Notes under the pieces: generated by a model
Databases searched by the model: none
Told to the model about the DNA's origin: nothing
What the model saw: the letters and a program-made list of their open reading frames with translations, nothing else
Made by a program: the position numbers and the translations under genes
NCBI GenBank assembly: GCA_001969505.1
Contig: LSSK01000009.1
Coordinates: 62,001 to 126,000, forward strand
Length of the DNA: 64,000 nt
From: Zancudomyces culisetae
Lineage: Eukaryota; Kickxellomycota; Harpellomycetes; Harpellales; Legeriomycetaceae
Direction: 5' to 3'
Part shown: piece by piece, positions 53,153-64,000 of the stretch
Layout of the letters: the number at the start of each line of letters is the position of its first letter
How positions within the stretch are numbered: the first letter of the stretch is position 1

Positions 53153-55465
53153 AGTTTACCAATTCTTCCCTTTGCGTTTCGAATATGGTATATTGGGCTA
53201 TGCTAAACCGCTTTTTTTATACCTGTGGTAGTCTACTGGATGTTATTTGCGCCTTTACACTCGACTCTGATTTTATACAAGCTAGCTGTAATAGTCCCAA
53301 CTACTGGATAATTCTCTATAGACATCAAAAAAATGTTGGAATATGGTTTTCGTATGGAATATCAGAATAGCTTAGTCTGTAAGCACCCTTAAGAGTAATT
53401 TTGACATTTATCTTCCTTCTATTTATTTATGCCTGTATTTGTGCGTGCTTGTTTATCTAGGTTACCCGATAAACCTAAACTCTAGGTCACTGAAATCGAT
53501 ATTATAAATTAACGGTAAAAAAGTTTAAACTTTTTGTACTTGTTCTACACATCCAAACAACCATGTAGCAATGTTACAAACAGGCTACTTTGTTTATGTT
53601 TACAATCCCCTCTGTCTTTCAGTTGATAAACCTTGATCAGCTCAATCAATTTCCAAAAGCGAGAAAAAAAAATAGCAGAAAGCTAACTCGTCCAATTAGG
53701 TATCTTTAAAATCTTAGAATAGGCGCTAATTAATCACCCCATTTTTTCTTTTTATTAACGATTTTTGTTTTTTTTTGCTCTTGATCCTTTCATGTGCTAT
53801 GAAACTGAAAATAAAAACATCATATCATCCTTTTATAGGACATCCTTAAAGTTTTTCGTCTTTGGGAAATCCACATAAACACTTCCTTTTTGCAGTTTAC
53901 TTTTCACTTACCTAGTTGATGGCCAGGCCAGCATATTTTCCCGGGTTTAGATTCTAAAATATTATTTATCACTAGCATATTAAATGGTGCTCCTTATGTA
54001 TGGGATAAACACTAGATGATAAAAGTTGGTCTAAAATAGCGCAGACACACGTAGCACCCGCTTTTTACATGTTTCCGTAGTATGTTTACTTTATCTACAA
54101 CCTAAATATAGCGAATGAAAAGGCTTTGCTTATTTGTAAAGTATATGGCAAAATATTTTTTAGTAAACATTGTCAAATCAATAATTCACGCCACTATTCT
54201 TGTACTGATTTCGGCAAGTAGATCTCAGCTATTACTTTTTTTTTTCCTTTTTCTTTGCTTTTTACCGCAAACCAGGAGCAGGTTTATAATTACACCACCT
54301 CTCCTTAATATAAATGATATACTGGGATCATGATGATGAATTACATAGGCTGGTATTTATTCTTGCTACCGCCACTTGCTACATCCCATAAGGGGACATT
54401 TAATCTGCTTTTGTATTAAATGACACTAGCCTATATTATCGTATTTGATATTAGGTCTATCTAGATTACTCTTGATTAGATTTTCCCAGTTTCAAAATAA
54501 CAAAGATAGTGTAATAATGTGTATATTACAAAATATCCAACTAGTTCTACAAACCAGAAATGGTTCACTTTTTCTAAAATAGCGTAGTATTTGTTTTTTG
54601 GTTCATCAACCTTATTCACCATACATGCTCTTATTTCTCAAGCTAAGCGACTGATAAAACTCACATTATTACTATCGCTAGTATAAAGTAAATATAAAAT
54701 CTATTACATTAAATCGCTTTGCAAGTAGGTAGATGCGAAAAATATCCCCAATATATAATTTAAGCAGATACATACACATTCAAAGACGGTTTATAGACGA
54801 AAACCACGGGAAATGGATAAATCAAACGCAAAGTAAGGATCATTAGATCAATAATTGTTAATTTAAGTGCATGTAGTTGGACGCCACCCGCGGAGCCAAT
54901 ACCAAACTAAGCATGTGAGCAAAAGTACTTACTTCAAAGTAGATTTTGCAAACAAAATGTGTTTTTGTATAATTTGGCCTATACTCCATGCCAAATATGT
55001 TTACCATGTATCCACTTACAGAACAAATGTTATGCGTAATTAGCACTGCCACAGATGCTCAAAATGCACCAATTTTTAATCTTTTTTTTCTTTCTATTCG
55101 ATTTGCTCTAAAACAATTCTTGGGTTAGATTGGGGAAAAAAAAGAGAATCTGTTAGCTTGGAAAATTTTTTTTTCTGTAGTCTATTTCCATTAATGATTG
55201 TGCCTCTTTCATTCGTCTTTTGCAGCTAAAAAAAAAAAATTCATCAGAGATTAGAAAGAGCGGGGAGTAAGTGTGGGTAAAGCATGTAAATTTTCCTGCA
55301 GCGAATATTATCAGAGATAAACTTAAACATTCAATATTTTTGCTTCTCTCACAGAAAATAAAAAAATTGTAAAGCAACCATATTAGTGTTGGATAAATAG
55401 CGATACCCGGACTAGGTTGGATTGGGGTGATTTAAAATCAAATTATTCTTACGAAAGCGGAAAAA
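53153..55465. other. 2.3-kb gene-poor divergent region
   Basis: Between KMO (-) and the PRPP synthetase (+). Only short, hydrophobic or AT-driven frames occur and none has family features. An A4T9 element lies at 55162-55174, about 290 nt before the PRPP synthetase start. No tRNA, repeat array or mobile element was recognised. Confidence 0.5.
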
Positions 55466-56638
55466 ATGAAAGACATCGCAATTATTACAGGATCATCACA
55501 CCCAGAGCTGGCAAAGAAAATAGCCAAATATATTGGCGTTGAGATTTCTGAAACCAAATTGGGCAAATTTTCAAACAGGGAAACATCTGTAGAGATAACA
55601 AGCTCTGTCAGAAACAAGCATGTATATATTATCCAGTCAAGCTGCGGAAACATAAACGACAATTTTATTGAAATGTTGATTATCGTGCAGGCCTGCTTGA
55701 TGGGTAGTGCGCGGAGAATCAGTGTTGTTACGCCATTGTTCCCATACTCAAGGCAATCAAAGCTCTCTCAGCGCAGGAGATTGCTGAAGAGCCATGCTAA
55801 CGAGCCTACTGAGGAGATTGAGGGGTTGAAAACCGGCTACAAGAGCTGGGCAGCAACTTCTGGAACGCTGATTGCCAGCTTGATACAAGAAAGCGGTAAG
55901 TATGCTAACTTTTACATTTCCCCTGGATTATTTATATAATATTTTTTTATAGTACAGTTGCAGAGATTACAGGAAATCAATATCTACAATTCCAAAAACC
56001 CGGCTAATAAATGATGATATGGGCAATAATAAATAGGGGCGGATCATCTGATAGTTATGGACCTGCACGAACCACAGTACCAAGGGTTCTTTACCATTCC
56101 CGTAGATTCCGTCTACGCTGAGCCGGTGATTATAAACTACATCAAAACATCTATTCCGAACTGGAGATCCGCCGTTGTGGTATCACCAACAGCCGGAGGT
56201 GCCAAGAGGGCAACATCGATTAGCAACAAGCTACACCTGCAGTTTGCGCTAGTTCACAACGCAGGAGATCGATACCAACAAGAGTCGGAGGCGGTCGGAC
56301 TAGTTGGAGACGTAACAGACAGGGTGACAATAATGATAGATGACATGATAGATACAGCATCAACAATGCTAAACGCATCAAAAATGCTGAAGGCGCACGG
56401 AGCCAAGGAAATACACGTAATAGTTATCCATGGCATCTTTTCATCAGATTCGATTGACAAGATCAACAAAAGCTCAATAGATACAATAGCTTGTACCAAC
56501 AGCGTTCCTCAAGATGATTTCAGAAGCCTGTGTCCCAAACTCCAAACAATCGACGTTTCAACAATTTTAGGCGAAACCATTAGAAGGTCATTCAACGGTG
56601 AGTCTGTGACTAAATTGTACGAGTATGACGAATATTAA
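55466..56638 (+). CDS. PRS: Ribose-phosphate pyrophosphokinase-like subunit
   Basis: Two exons, 55466-55895 and 56037-56638 (141-bp intron, phase 1), give 343 residues. The join restores QESGADHLIVMDLHEPQYQG. PRPP synthetase transfers pyrophosphate from ATP to ribose-5-phosphate for nucleotide, His and Trp synthesis. Seen: IITGSSHPELAKKIAKYIG, FSNRETSVEI, IIQSSCGNINDNFIEML, FPYSRQSK, the His of MDLHEPQ, AGGAKR, and the PRPP loop IMIDDMIDTASTM. Two departures stand out. The flexible catalytic loop (KKDKSRAP in classical enzymes) is replaced by a longer segment, LSQRRRLLKSHANEPTEEIE, ending in YKSWAATSGTL. The metal-binding Asp of SPDAGGAKR is Thr195. Fungal Prs families include such loop-extended subunits acting in heteromers, so this may be a non-catalytic or partner-dependent subunit. 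Confidence 0.87.
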
Positions 56639-56870
56639 TCTTTTCCCTTTTTTTCTTTGCCATTCTTTTTTTTTTTTTTTGCTGTGATTTATCGGAATGT
56701 GTTTTATTTTACAAAATACTAAAAAGAGAAACATATATTATAATATTATTACTTTCTAAATGTTTTGTCTTACCCTTTAAAAAATAAAAAAAAGGGTCGC
56801 AAATTAAATCTTGTGAAAGTGTTTACGCAATACCAAAAACAAAACAAAAACAAAGAAAAGATGAGAAGAA

Positions 56871-58805
56871 TCAGTCCCAAAATTTAATAGTTCCATCCCA
56901 GCTGCAGGTAGCCACTTTGCTAGCCTCGACAGGACTCCACTCTGCATCAATTGTCACCGCATTTTTATGTGCAATGAACCTTTTAACAACTTTACATGTT
57001 TTCCAGTCCCAAACCCATAGCTTCCCGTCTGCATCACCTGATGTCAAGTATGACCCATCTGGCGAAAACGAAAGCTGACAGGCATATCCTGCAGAAAGGT
57101 GTCCAGTAAACACCTTTTTCCGATTCTGTTTAAATCTGTCCCCAACACCCCACACTAAAACCTGATTATCCAAACTTTGACATGCTATGAACTTATTACT
57201 TGGGTGGAGTGCTATTGCTGGGATAGCGTGCATACTGGGATCAGCAATCAATTTGATTACTACTGGAAGCCCAAACTCCCAAACTCGCATTGTCTTATCG
57301 TCACTTGTTGAGACAAACCTCCGCCCATTATCAACAAACGCTAGTGTGCTTATTGCGCCTAAATGCTCGCTGTACTCAAGTACCTTCTCCTTGGTTCGAA
57401 TGTCGTATTGGATAATCTTTTTATCGGCTTGACCTGTGATAAACAGATTTTGTTCGCTAGGGTTGAGTCTTGATACATATGGTACCTTTCCACTACTAAA
57501 TCTATTTAGACATTGCCCCGTTTCTGTATCCCAAAGCTTCACGTATTTGTCATATGATGTAGATAAAAATCGCGTTCCATCATTATTAAAAGTGACATCT
57601 CGAACTGCTTTGGTATGCCCATGGAATGTTCTTAAAAGTGAGTGACTGCCATATACATCCCATATCTTCACTTTTCCCTCCATCCCACTACTTAGCAGTA
57701 AATGTCCTGTCTTGGGCAAAAACCTAATTGCTGAAACACCCTTTCCATGTGCACTGAATTGATGAATACATTTCTTGGGGGCAAAGCACTGCTGCACCTC
57801 CGATTGGCCGGAGAAATTTACATGCTCAACCTCTGTAACCGGCGGATGCATGTAGCTCCTTCCCATATAATCTCTCTCATTCTTTCCATGGAATGTGGTC
57901 GTTTCCTCATTTTCTCTAAGCTTTTTGCTTGTTTCTGCCTCACCAAGCTCTTTGGTAGCATTTCTCGCTATATAAGCTGCCTTTTCTTCATCGGTAGGCC
58001 CCGTCTGGACCCCTAACTTTTCACCCTCATATCCTGCCCACGGCCCCAAATATGCATTTTCACCTTCCACTATCGACGGATCTCCTTTTGCCTTTCGCTT
58101 CAAATCGACGTTGTTTTTTATAGTATTCGTGAGAAAGTTATTCCCTTTTAAGCGCTCTACTTGCTCTTGATTTCCAACATATTTAGCTTCTTCAACACTA
58201 TCTGATGGATTTAGTGCAAACCCCAGTGATCTGAAACTCCGCTCTTGTGCTCTAAAGTCAAATTCCGATATCCCCTGTTCCTCTACAACACCTATGGTAT
58301 ATTAATATTTTAGTAAAGCTTCAATTATCAATATCAAGAACGACAGTTGCCAACAAATTCCAGATTCAATCTGTATTAAATTGTCAACAATGTTTATCTC
58401 AGAATATGTTTAAAAAAACCTTTACCTGTGAACACATTTTGATTTTCTCTCCGCTTCTTGTTTCTATTTTCTGGGCCCAATACTGGCTGCGATAATACTT
58501 CATGAGTCAGATTTATACTCATTGTTTGCTGTCCTGGAGCAAGATAGAGTTTGTTTTCCAAGTACTTTTCCTAAGACATTATTCAGCTATTAGCTCATGT
58601 CTTGCACCAGAAATCAGGATATAATCCCATACAAAGAAACATGTTTTGGCAATTAAACCAAAGATGCTAGCAATAATTATAAATAAAGAATACCTACCTC
58701 TAACCCAACTTCGGGAGCCGATTGTACTTTAAATTTTTTGGGCTCGGTGGGGATTTGAATCTCCTCATCACCATCCGAGCTACCATAGCCTTCTACCAAA
58801 TCCAT
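56871..58805 (-). CDS. PRP17: Pre-mRNA-processing factor 17 (Prp17/CDC40)
   Basis: Three exons, 58805-58698, 58570-58426 and 58291-56871, sum to 557 residues. Exon 1 starts MDLVEGYGSSDGDEE, typical of CDC40. Joins give VGLE/EKYLENKLYLAPG and NVFTG/VVEEQGISEFDF. Then comes the family block NAYLGPWAGYEGE, and TTFHGKNERDYMGRSYMHPP, the signature linker before the propeller. Seven WD repeats follow from about residue 250, e.g. HGKGVSAIRFLPKTGHLLLS, GHTKAVRDVTFNNDGTRFLS and a final WSPVEASKVATCSWDGTIKF. Prp17 acts at the second catalytic step of splicing. A C-terminal Asp before the stop closes the last blade without an extension. Introns in a splicing-factor gene offer possible feedback, but nothing in the sequence shows it. 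Confidence 0.94.
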
Positions 58806-59326
58806 TGCTTAATAATTCGTGTTTCCGGTACGAACGCCTTCAATAAATATATTTTCGTAGTATATATAGTGTTTTCGTAACGGCTACAGGTTCACAAAAA
58901 AAATAGTGTATGTAGAGGCAAAATGTTTGTTGATTGATGTTGCCAGCATCACATTTTCATTTTTTTTTTGTTGAAGCTAGGCAAACTATTTTGATGTTTT
59001 CGGGGGGAGGGGGGAGCGTGAAGACTAGGTCTTGGTTTTTTTCAGTTACTATTCGCTGAAAAGGTTTTGCGCTTTGCAAATCCAGCATAAAATTTCTTAT
59101 TTTTTTTCCATTACTGTCACGAAAAGCATTTCCAATAATACTACAATTTATGATATTTATTCTTTTAGACTCAAAACGTTGAAACTTTGAGTATATAGCA
59201 AACTCTTATATATTTCCAAACTAGGGGCAGAAAAATCAAGAAATCTGAACTCAGCACTTTTTAAAACGAAAAAATATTGCATTTATACATTTGTAGCTTC
59301 AGAATAGAAGCTCTAGAAAGATTGGA
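58806..59326. other. Divergent promoter region PRP17/CEG1
   Basis: A 521-bp gap between two RNA-processing genes transcribed away from each other. A G-rich run lies near 59001-59014. No gene was seen. Confidence 0.5.
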
Positions 59327-61591
59327 ATGAACAATACCAAACGATATTTAAGTGACGAAAACAACCATGCTCTGAGAAGAAAAAGGGATTCAAACTTTCG
59401 CGAGAATGGGCATTTACCCTCAACAATACCCACGATTCCTGGCCTTGGTGTTAATCGCTTCGAAAGAGAAGAATTAATCCGACGTGTAGCGAATATCTTG
59501 GGACTATCTTCTAATTCGTAAGTAGAACGGCTCGTATTTTCTTTATTTTTTTGACATGCATTGTTTTATCTATTTTTTATGATTTACGAATACATTATAT
59601 CTGGTTGTTATAGGTTTCCAGGTATTTATGCATTGACTTTTTGAGTATTCAGAGACGCATTCACATATATATATAACACAAATTACTATATAAATAAATT
59701 GAAAGCGTATCTTGAATGAGTGAAAAACAGCATCTATATTCAACAGTATATGTTTTTCTTTTACATTATAAAGGTTCCCAGCCAGTCAGTTTTTTAAAGG
59801 AGCATATCAATGAGTTGAAAAAAGAAAAGTAATTATTTCTTTCATTATAGATCCCTTTATTTATTCGTATTAACATTGGTTTACTCATATGAAAATAGCT
59901 ATTTTGTATGTGAAAAATCCGATGGAGTCAGAGTGTTACTACTTATCACTTGCACGGACAAGCCTAAGTCGTATTTGGTAACGTTTTTAAAGTACTTGGA
60001 CCTAGGCGGATGTGTAGCCTGATGCTATGTTCATTCTCTAGTGTCGCTTTTTTTCTATTAAAACTGTGATTCTCAAGATTTTTGGGCTTACAAATGGACA
60101 AGATGTGCTTTTATTTACGTTTTAAACACTCTGCGGTTTAGATTGATCGGAAGAATTTTTATAAATATGTTCCTGATCTGATATTTCCGCTACCACAAAC
60201 CGAAAACTCGAGACACAAATACCACGATGGGACGATAGTTGATGGAGAGTTGGTTCTAGATACCGAAGAAGATGGATCCGTAACTATTTCATACTTTATA
60301 TTTTTCTATTTTAATGTATAAATTTGTTAAACTTTAGACTGAGAGACTAATCATATATTTGTGACGATTATTGTGAAAGTAGAAGGTCTTAAGATTTCTA
60401 GCTTTTGACTTACTGTCGGTTAATGGCGTAAACGTCATGTCTAAACCTTTAGACAAGCGATTAGGTGTAAGTTCAATGGTATTATAATGAACAAGACGGT
60501 ATATTTAAAACTTGGATATTATGATTAGTATTTGGACATGCATTTGTTGAAACCGTACCGCGAGATGTTAAAAACAAATTCAATGCTTAAACAACGACAA
60601 CCCTTTATGTGAGTATTTGTGCTTTGTTTTTTATTTTATTTTATTGCATCAACACTATTTTATACCATTTATATATTCCTGGGACTCGATTCATATAATT
60701 GTTATGCTTTAGATTTGAGATGAAAAGAATGGAATTTTCGTATGGGCTAGTAAAAGTATTAGATGAAGATATACCTAAACTAAAACATAAAAACGATGGC
60801 TTGGTGTTTACATCAACCTTGGCGCCCTATACTCCGGGAACTTGTTACAAAATGTAGGCTTGGTATTCTATTGATGCTTTAACCACTATCTTCCTTGTTT
60901 TTTTATTTTTTGATTATACTTGGTGGTTGACACAGAAAACATATTGACATATCAGGGGGGGGATGAATACTTTAGATTTAAATGGAAACCTCCAGAAGAA
61001 AATTCGATTGACTTCAAACTAAGGGTCAGAAAGGGTGAAACCGATGGTGAAATGCCAAATTTCGAATTGCATACTTGGAAAGGGGGTTCTGAATACGAAT
61101 TTTTTGACAATTTGGGTGTTTCAGCACAAGAATGGGAGTCGTAAGTTTAAATTAATGTATATACCTTATTGAGATGAATGCACCAAAGAAATGGTGCTTT
61201 TAGATTTTTTGGGTAGGTAATTGGGTTTGCGGAAACCTAAAGTGTTATTTTGTGTGAAAAAATATAAAATAGTCTCAAAAACATTGCTGATCTAGATGGA
61301 AAGATAGTTGAGGTGGTAAAGGACCCTGAACACTGTCCACCATATACTTGGAAATTTCTTCGGTTTCGAAATGACAAGTTTAATGGAAATCATGAATCGA
61401 TCGTGGAGAAAATCATTCAAAGTATCGAAGAAGGTGTCAGCTCTTCCGAAGTAAGTATTATATGAGTAACGGATATTTTTTTGCTGTAAATAGTATCAGA
61501 AAGTGCTACAACAAATACTTATTTTCATAAATAGCTAAAAGATAAGGCACAAGATATTAGGACAGCGTGGAAATCTCGGCAATCTCGATAG
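59327..61591 (+). CDS. CEG1: mRNA-capping enzyme guanylyltransferase
   Basis: Eleven exons encode 391 residues: 59327-59517, 59614-59621, 59774-59828, 59899-59977, 60142-60279, 60383-60466, 60529-60608, 60713-60853, 60976-61140, 61273-61450 and 61535-61591. All introns are GT..AG and short (62-164 bp). It adds GMP to the 5' diphosphate end of mRNA. Exons 1-3 join to [13 protein letters not shown]. Exon 4 holds the active site [11 protein letters not shown] with GMP-accepting Lys91. Later motifs are [36 protein letters not shown] (motif IV, second lysine) and [16 protein letters not shown] (motif V). [10 protein letters not shown] is motif VI in the OB domain. No triphosphatase domain is fused, so this is the fungal stand-alone form. 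Each junction was chosen for phase plus motif continuity. Confidence 0.92.
59614..59621 (+). other. CEG1: 8-nt micro-exon of CEG1
   Basis: The octamer GTTTCCAG lies between TTATAG and GTATTT. With phase 2 of exon 1 and phase 1 of exon 3 it supplies Ser(part)-Phe-Pro-Gly(part), completing the conserved FPGSQPVSF. Skipping it would join phases 2 and 1 and break the frame. Confidence 0.8.
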
Positions 61592-62069
61592 CTGTGCAAG
61601 TCGAGTTTTTCTTCGTTTTACACCACCACTCTAAGCGTGATGGATTTCCAATTTAACATGGATTTTTCCATTTATTTATCAACCTCCTTAAACTGTGCCT
61701 TTTGGTTGCCATTATAATTTTGTTTATTACATACAAAAAGGTTTGATGGTTCCTATGATAAAAAAAAAAGATCGCACCCATTAATCCACACAGTGTCACC
61801 AGTAACACTAACAATAACTTGTGATTTATCTACTGTTTTGTTTGTATTAGCTAGCTATAGTGTTATTGATTTTATTTTCCTATTCAATTCAACCCTAGTC
61901 GTGCTAAAAAGTGTAGCATAATAATTCAGATTACACCGTCTGGTATGTAACTCCCTATCTATGATACTATTGCTTTTAACTTTTAAAACTAGTAAATAAA
62001 AACGAAACATATGCTATATTGAAAACGCTAAGTAGGCTAAACACAGCGTAAAAACAAAGAAACCTGGAT
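61592..62069. other. Convergent intergenic region
   Basis: A 478-bp gap between the CEG1 stop (+) and the stop of the membrane-protein gene (-). AT-rich, with no coding frame. Confidence 0.5.
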
Positions 62070-62717
62070 CTAGTATGAGGTTTTTATGCTCTCTTTGTTG
62101 ATCTCTTGGTATGCTCTAGGAGGCTCTTGGAGCTTGGAAAAGCTATCGAGCTCAATTGCGGCGTATTTGTCTTTTAGATGAGCACTGTCCGGGTATTGGG
62201 TTTTGCTATCAAAGATGCTACCAGATTCGCCTTTGTCATCAAATCCCGATGAAAATGTAGGTCTTTTCTGTCCAGGTGTGAAGAATGTTTTATCAAAGCA
62301 CTCGTCCTGGAAATAAGAGTTTCTGTTTGCTCTCTTAAGCTTTTTTTCTGCCCCATTTAGATTGCCTGAAAGAATGATTTCAGGATTTGTGTTGGGATCT
62401 TTGATTATATTCAATGTTCGTTTATAAGTCACAACAATTACATATGTAGCTACCAATACTCCAACAGTTAGCACAAAATAGGCCAGCACAAAGGCTCCAA
62501 AGTTATACCCCGAATAACCACCTTTACGTCTAGCACTTGTAAATGTATATAATCCCACAATTATAATGGATACTTCCAGTATGAACATAATGAACAGCAT
62601 CAGCCTGTATTTTTTCTTGGTTTCTCTTATTCTTAGTGATCGCATTATCTCTACATCGCTGTTAGTAAACGGAGCATTAGGCCCGAATGGATAAACAAGG
62701 TTTTGTATTCTTGACAT
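62070..62717 (-). CDS. Orphan protein with two transmembrane helices
   Basis: This 215-residue frame starts at ATG 62717. The N-terminus (about 35 residues) is hydrophilic and ends in a basic cluster, ETKKKYR. Two hydrophobic helices follow: LMLFIMFILEVSIIIVGLY at about 39-57, and LAYFVLTVGVLVATYVIVV at about 78-96, separated by a short loop with SARRKGGYSGYN. The remaining ~115 residues are polar and probably cytosolic, Ser/Lys/Asp-rich, with Tyr-based YAAI and YQEI motifs that could act as sorting signals. Both ends would lie on the cytosolic side by the positive-inside rule. I do not recognise the family. No partner gene adjoins it. Confidence 0.6.
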   Translation of the reverse strand: MSRIQNLVYPFGPNAPFTNSDVEIMRSLRIRETKKKYRLMLFIMFILEVSIIIVGLYTFTSARRKGGYSGYNFGAFVLAYFVLTVGVLVATYVIVVTYKRTLNIIKDPNTNPEIILSGNLNGAEKKLKRANRNSYFQDECFDKTFFTPGQKRPTFSSGFDDKGESGSIFDSKTQYPDSAHLKDKYAAIELDSFSKLQEPPRAYQEINKESIKTSY

Positions 62718-63687
62718 TATTTGAATATTCTGAACGCTCTGTATCTTTTTTTTTTCGACTTAGAAAGTATTGTATCTCATTAACTCCCCCTCTTACTTTA
62801 ATTTTCTTTTCGTTTTTCGTGTCGATGAGCTTGCAAAATACAAAGTAAACTATTTCTCAGACTTTGAAATATGAGATATTATGATATTTCTTTATTAAGC
62901 ATCAGCCTTAAAATTACACTCACATACTTTTTTAGATCAATAATACCTAGTTATAGTTTCTACAAACCGCTGGATTGTGAGAGCAAACAATAATAATACT
63001 TTATTTAACGAGATTCTTTTTTATAATTATTTTGCAAAATTAAACCCATGCTGATGCAACATGGCAAGTTAAAGACTTTTTTTTTTGCTCAATCATCAGC
63101 AAATTGTGTACAATATACTGAGTGTTTTTATTTTACCTAGTTAACAGTGACTAGCATGCTGTTGCTATTACATTTTTTTACCTACCAGTTATAAACATTA
63201 TACAATTAAATGGTTGTTTTTCTGATTCATCAAGAATACAGTTTTTAATATTACGATTAATATTCAAACATTTCACACTCGCGTGTAAATAAATTTAAAA
63301 TAAGCATTATTATTTAAACACAAAGTTGACTAAATATGTATTGGTTAATTGAGTTTATAAAAACATTGCTCGTGGGATACACCCTTATAATTCGATATCT
63401 AAACAGCTCAGCTATTCAACATTCGATGACATTCAAACCTAAAAGTGTTTTTCAGGAAAATAGTTTTGTGAGAAGAGAGAAATTCCTCTATTTTTTTCTT
63501 CATTCCTAACTATTTCTTTGCCTACATCAGAACATTTAATTGAAGCTTGGGTTTTTAATTTCAACAGAATTAAAACGAGATACAAATGAGGAGGTAGAAC
63601 ATGTGTCTCAATGCATGGTTATTGGCAATGTGTTACTGTCTTGATATAAGCAATACGATTTAAAATTAAAAGGTCAATGTTTTATGT
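62718..63687. other. Non-coding end of the contig before the gap
   Basis: About 970 AT-rich bases upstream of the membrane-protein gene. No frame, repeat array or RNA gene was recognised. Confidence 0.5.
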
Positions 63688-64000
63688 GGGGGGGGGGGGG
63701 GGGGGGGGGGGGGGGGGNNNNNNNNNNNNNNNNNNNNNNNNNNNNNNNNNNNNNNNNNNNNNNNNNNNNNNNNNNNNNNNNNNNNNNNNNNNNNNNNNNN
63801 NNNNNNNNNNNNNNNNNNNNNNNNNNNNNNNNNNNNNNNNNNNNNNNNNNNNNNNNNNNNNNNNNNNNNNNNNNNNNNNNNNNNNNNNNNNNNNNNNNNN
63901 NNNNNNNNNNNNNNNNNNNNNNNNNNNNNNNNNNNNNNNNNNNNNNNNNNNNNNNNNNNNNNNNNNNNNNNNNNNNNNNNNNNNNNNNNNNNNNNNNNNN
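63688..64000. other. Poly-G run (30 nt) and assembly gap (N)
   Basis: Thirty consecutive G (63688-63717) run directly into Ns (63718-64000). The true tract length is unknown and sequencing or assembly failure at the tract is likely. Confidence 0.9.

Noticed and set aside
60328-60361. Extra CEG1 mini-exon (TERLIIY) after the fifth exon
   Set aside because: A direct splice from 60279 to 60383 is in phase and gives [11 protein letters not shown], the expected motif, so the mini-exon is unnecessary.
60920-61144. CEG1 exon starting at 60920 with [13 protein letters not shown]
   Set aside because: The phase does not match exon 8. The acceptor at 60975 is in phase and yields the conserved [11 protein letters not shown] instead.

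Overview
The window is AT-rich nuclear DNA from a fungus. Spliceosomal introns are short (roughly 62-215 nt, GT..AG), and TAA, TAG and TGA are all used as stops, so the code looks standard. The genes are fungal in character: an Ugo1-type mitochondrial fusion protein, a stand-alone Ceg1-type guanylyltransferase, Atg4 and TFC3. Respiratory complex I (NDUFS3) and kynurenine monooxygenase are present. Several traits do not fit Saccharomyces-like yeasts: an 11-exon capping enzyme, a WDR7/rabconnectin-3 beta homologue, a GUCT-domain DEAD-box helicase and a C2/class-3 lipase of the diacylglycerol-lipase type. An early-diverging, non-Dikarya lineage (for example Zoopagomycota) is my best inference, with low to moderate confidence.

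Layout. 1-3.2 kb: two tandem, divergent paralogues encoding small secreted proteins with a shared C-terminal CxC core. 3.8-9.1 kb: a five-exon WDR7-like WD40 protein. 9.7-10.3 kb: mitochondrial single-strand DNA-binding protein. 10.9-12.1 kb: an orphan disordered protein on the minus strand. 12.1-14.5 kb: a repeat-rich spacer and the promoter of the Pol I largest subunit. 14.5-20.1 kb: RPA190. 20.3-25.2 kb: a giant two-exon ATG4 on the minus strand. 25.2-28.7 kb: a gene-poor stretch. 28.7-32.3 kb: C2/class-3 lipase. 32.5-34.1 kb: UGO1-like carrier. 34.7-37.1 kb: DEAD-box/GUCT helicase. 37.6-39.0 kb: CWC25. 39.9-49.3 kb: an intronless 3140-residue TFC3. 49.5-50.7 kb: NDUFS3. 51.4-53.2 kb: KMO/BNA4. 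53.2-55.5 kb: gene-poor. 55.5-56.6 kb: PRPP synthetase. 56.9-58.8 kb: PRP17. 59.3-61.6 kb: CEG1. 62.1-62.7 kb: an orphan two-helix membrane protein. The window ends in a 30-nt poly-G run and an assembly gap.

The genes are mostly unrelated housekeeping functions with no operon logic. Loose themes are Pol I/Pol III transcription and ribosome biogenesis (RPA190, TFC3, DEAD-box/GUCT helicase), mRNA processing (CWC25, PRP17, CEG1), mitochondria (SSB, Ugo1-like, NDUFS3, KMO), and endomembrane or autophagy functions (WDR7, ATG4, lipase).

Exon structures were rebuilt by reading frames across GT..AG junctions and checking that phases and conserved motifs join. Every spliced CDS given here sums to a whole number of codons. 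No canonical defence system, transposon, CRISPR array, tRNA or rRNA was seen. The most unusual items are the giant interrupted ATG4, an 8-nt micro-exon in CEG1, the secreted paralogue pair, and a purine-to-pyrimidine codon switch inside RPA190.
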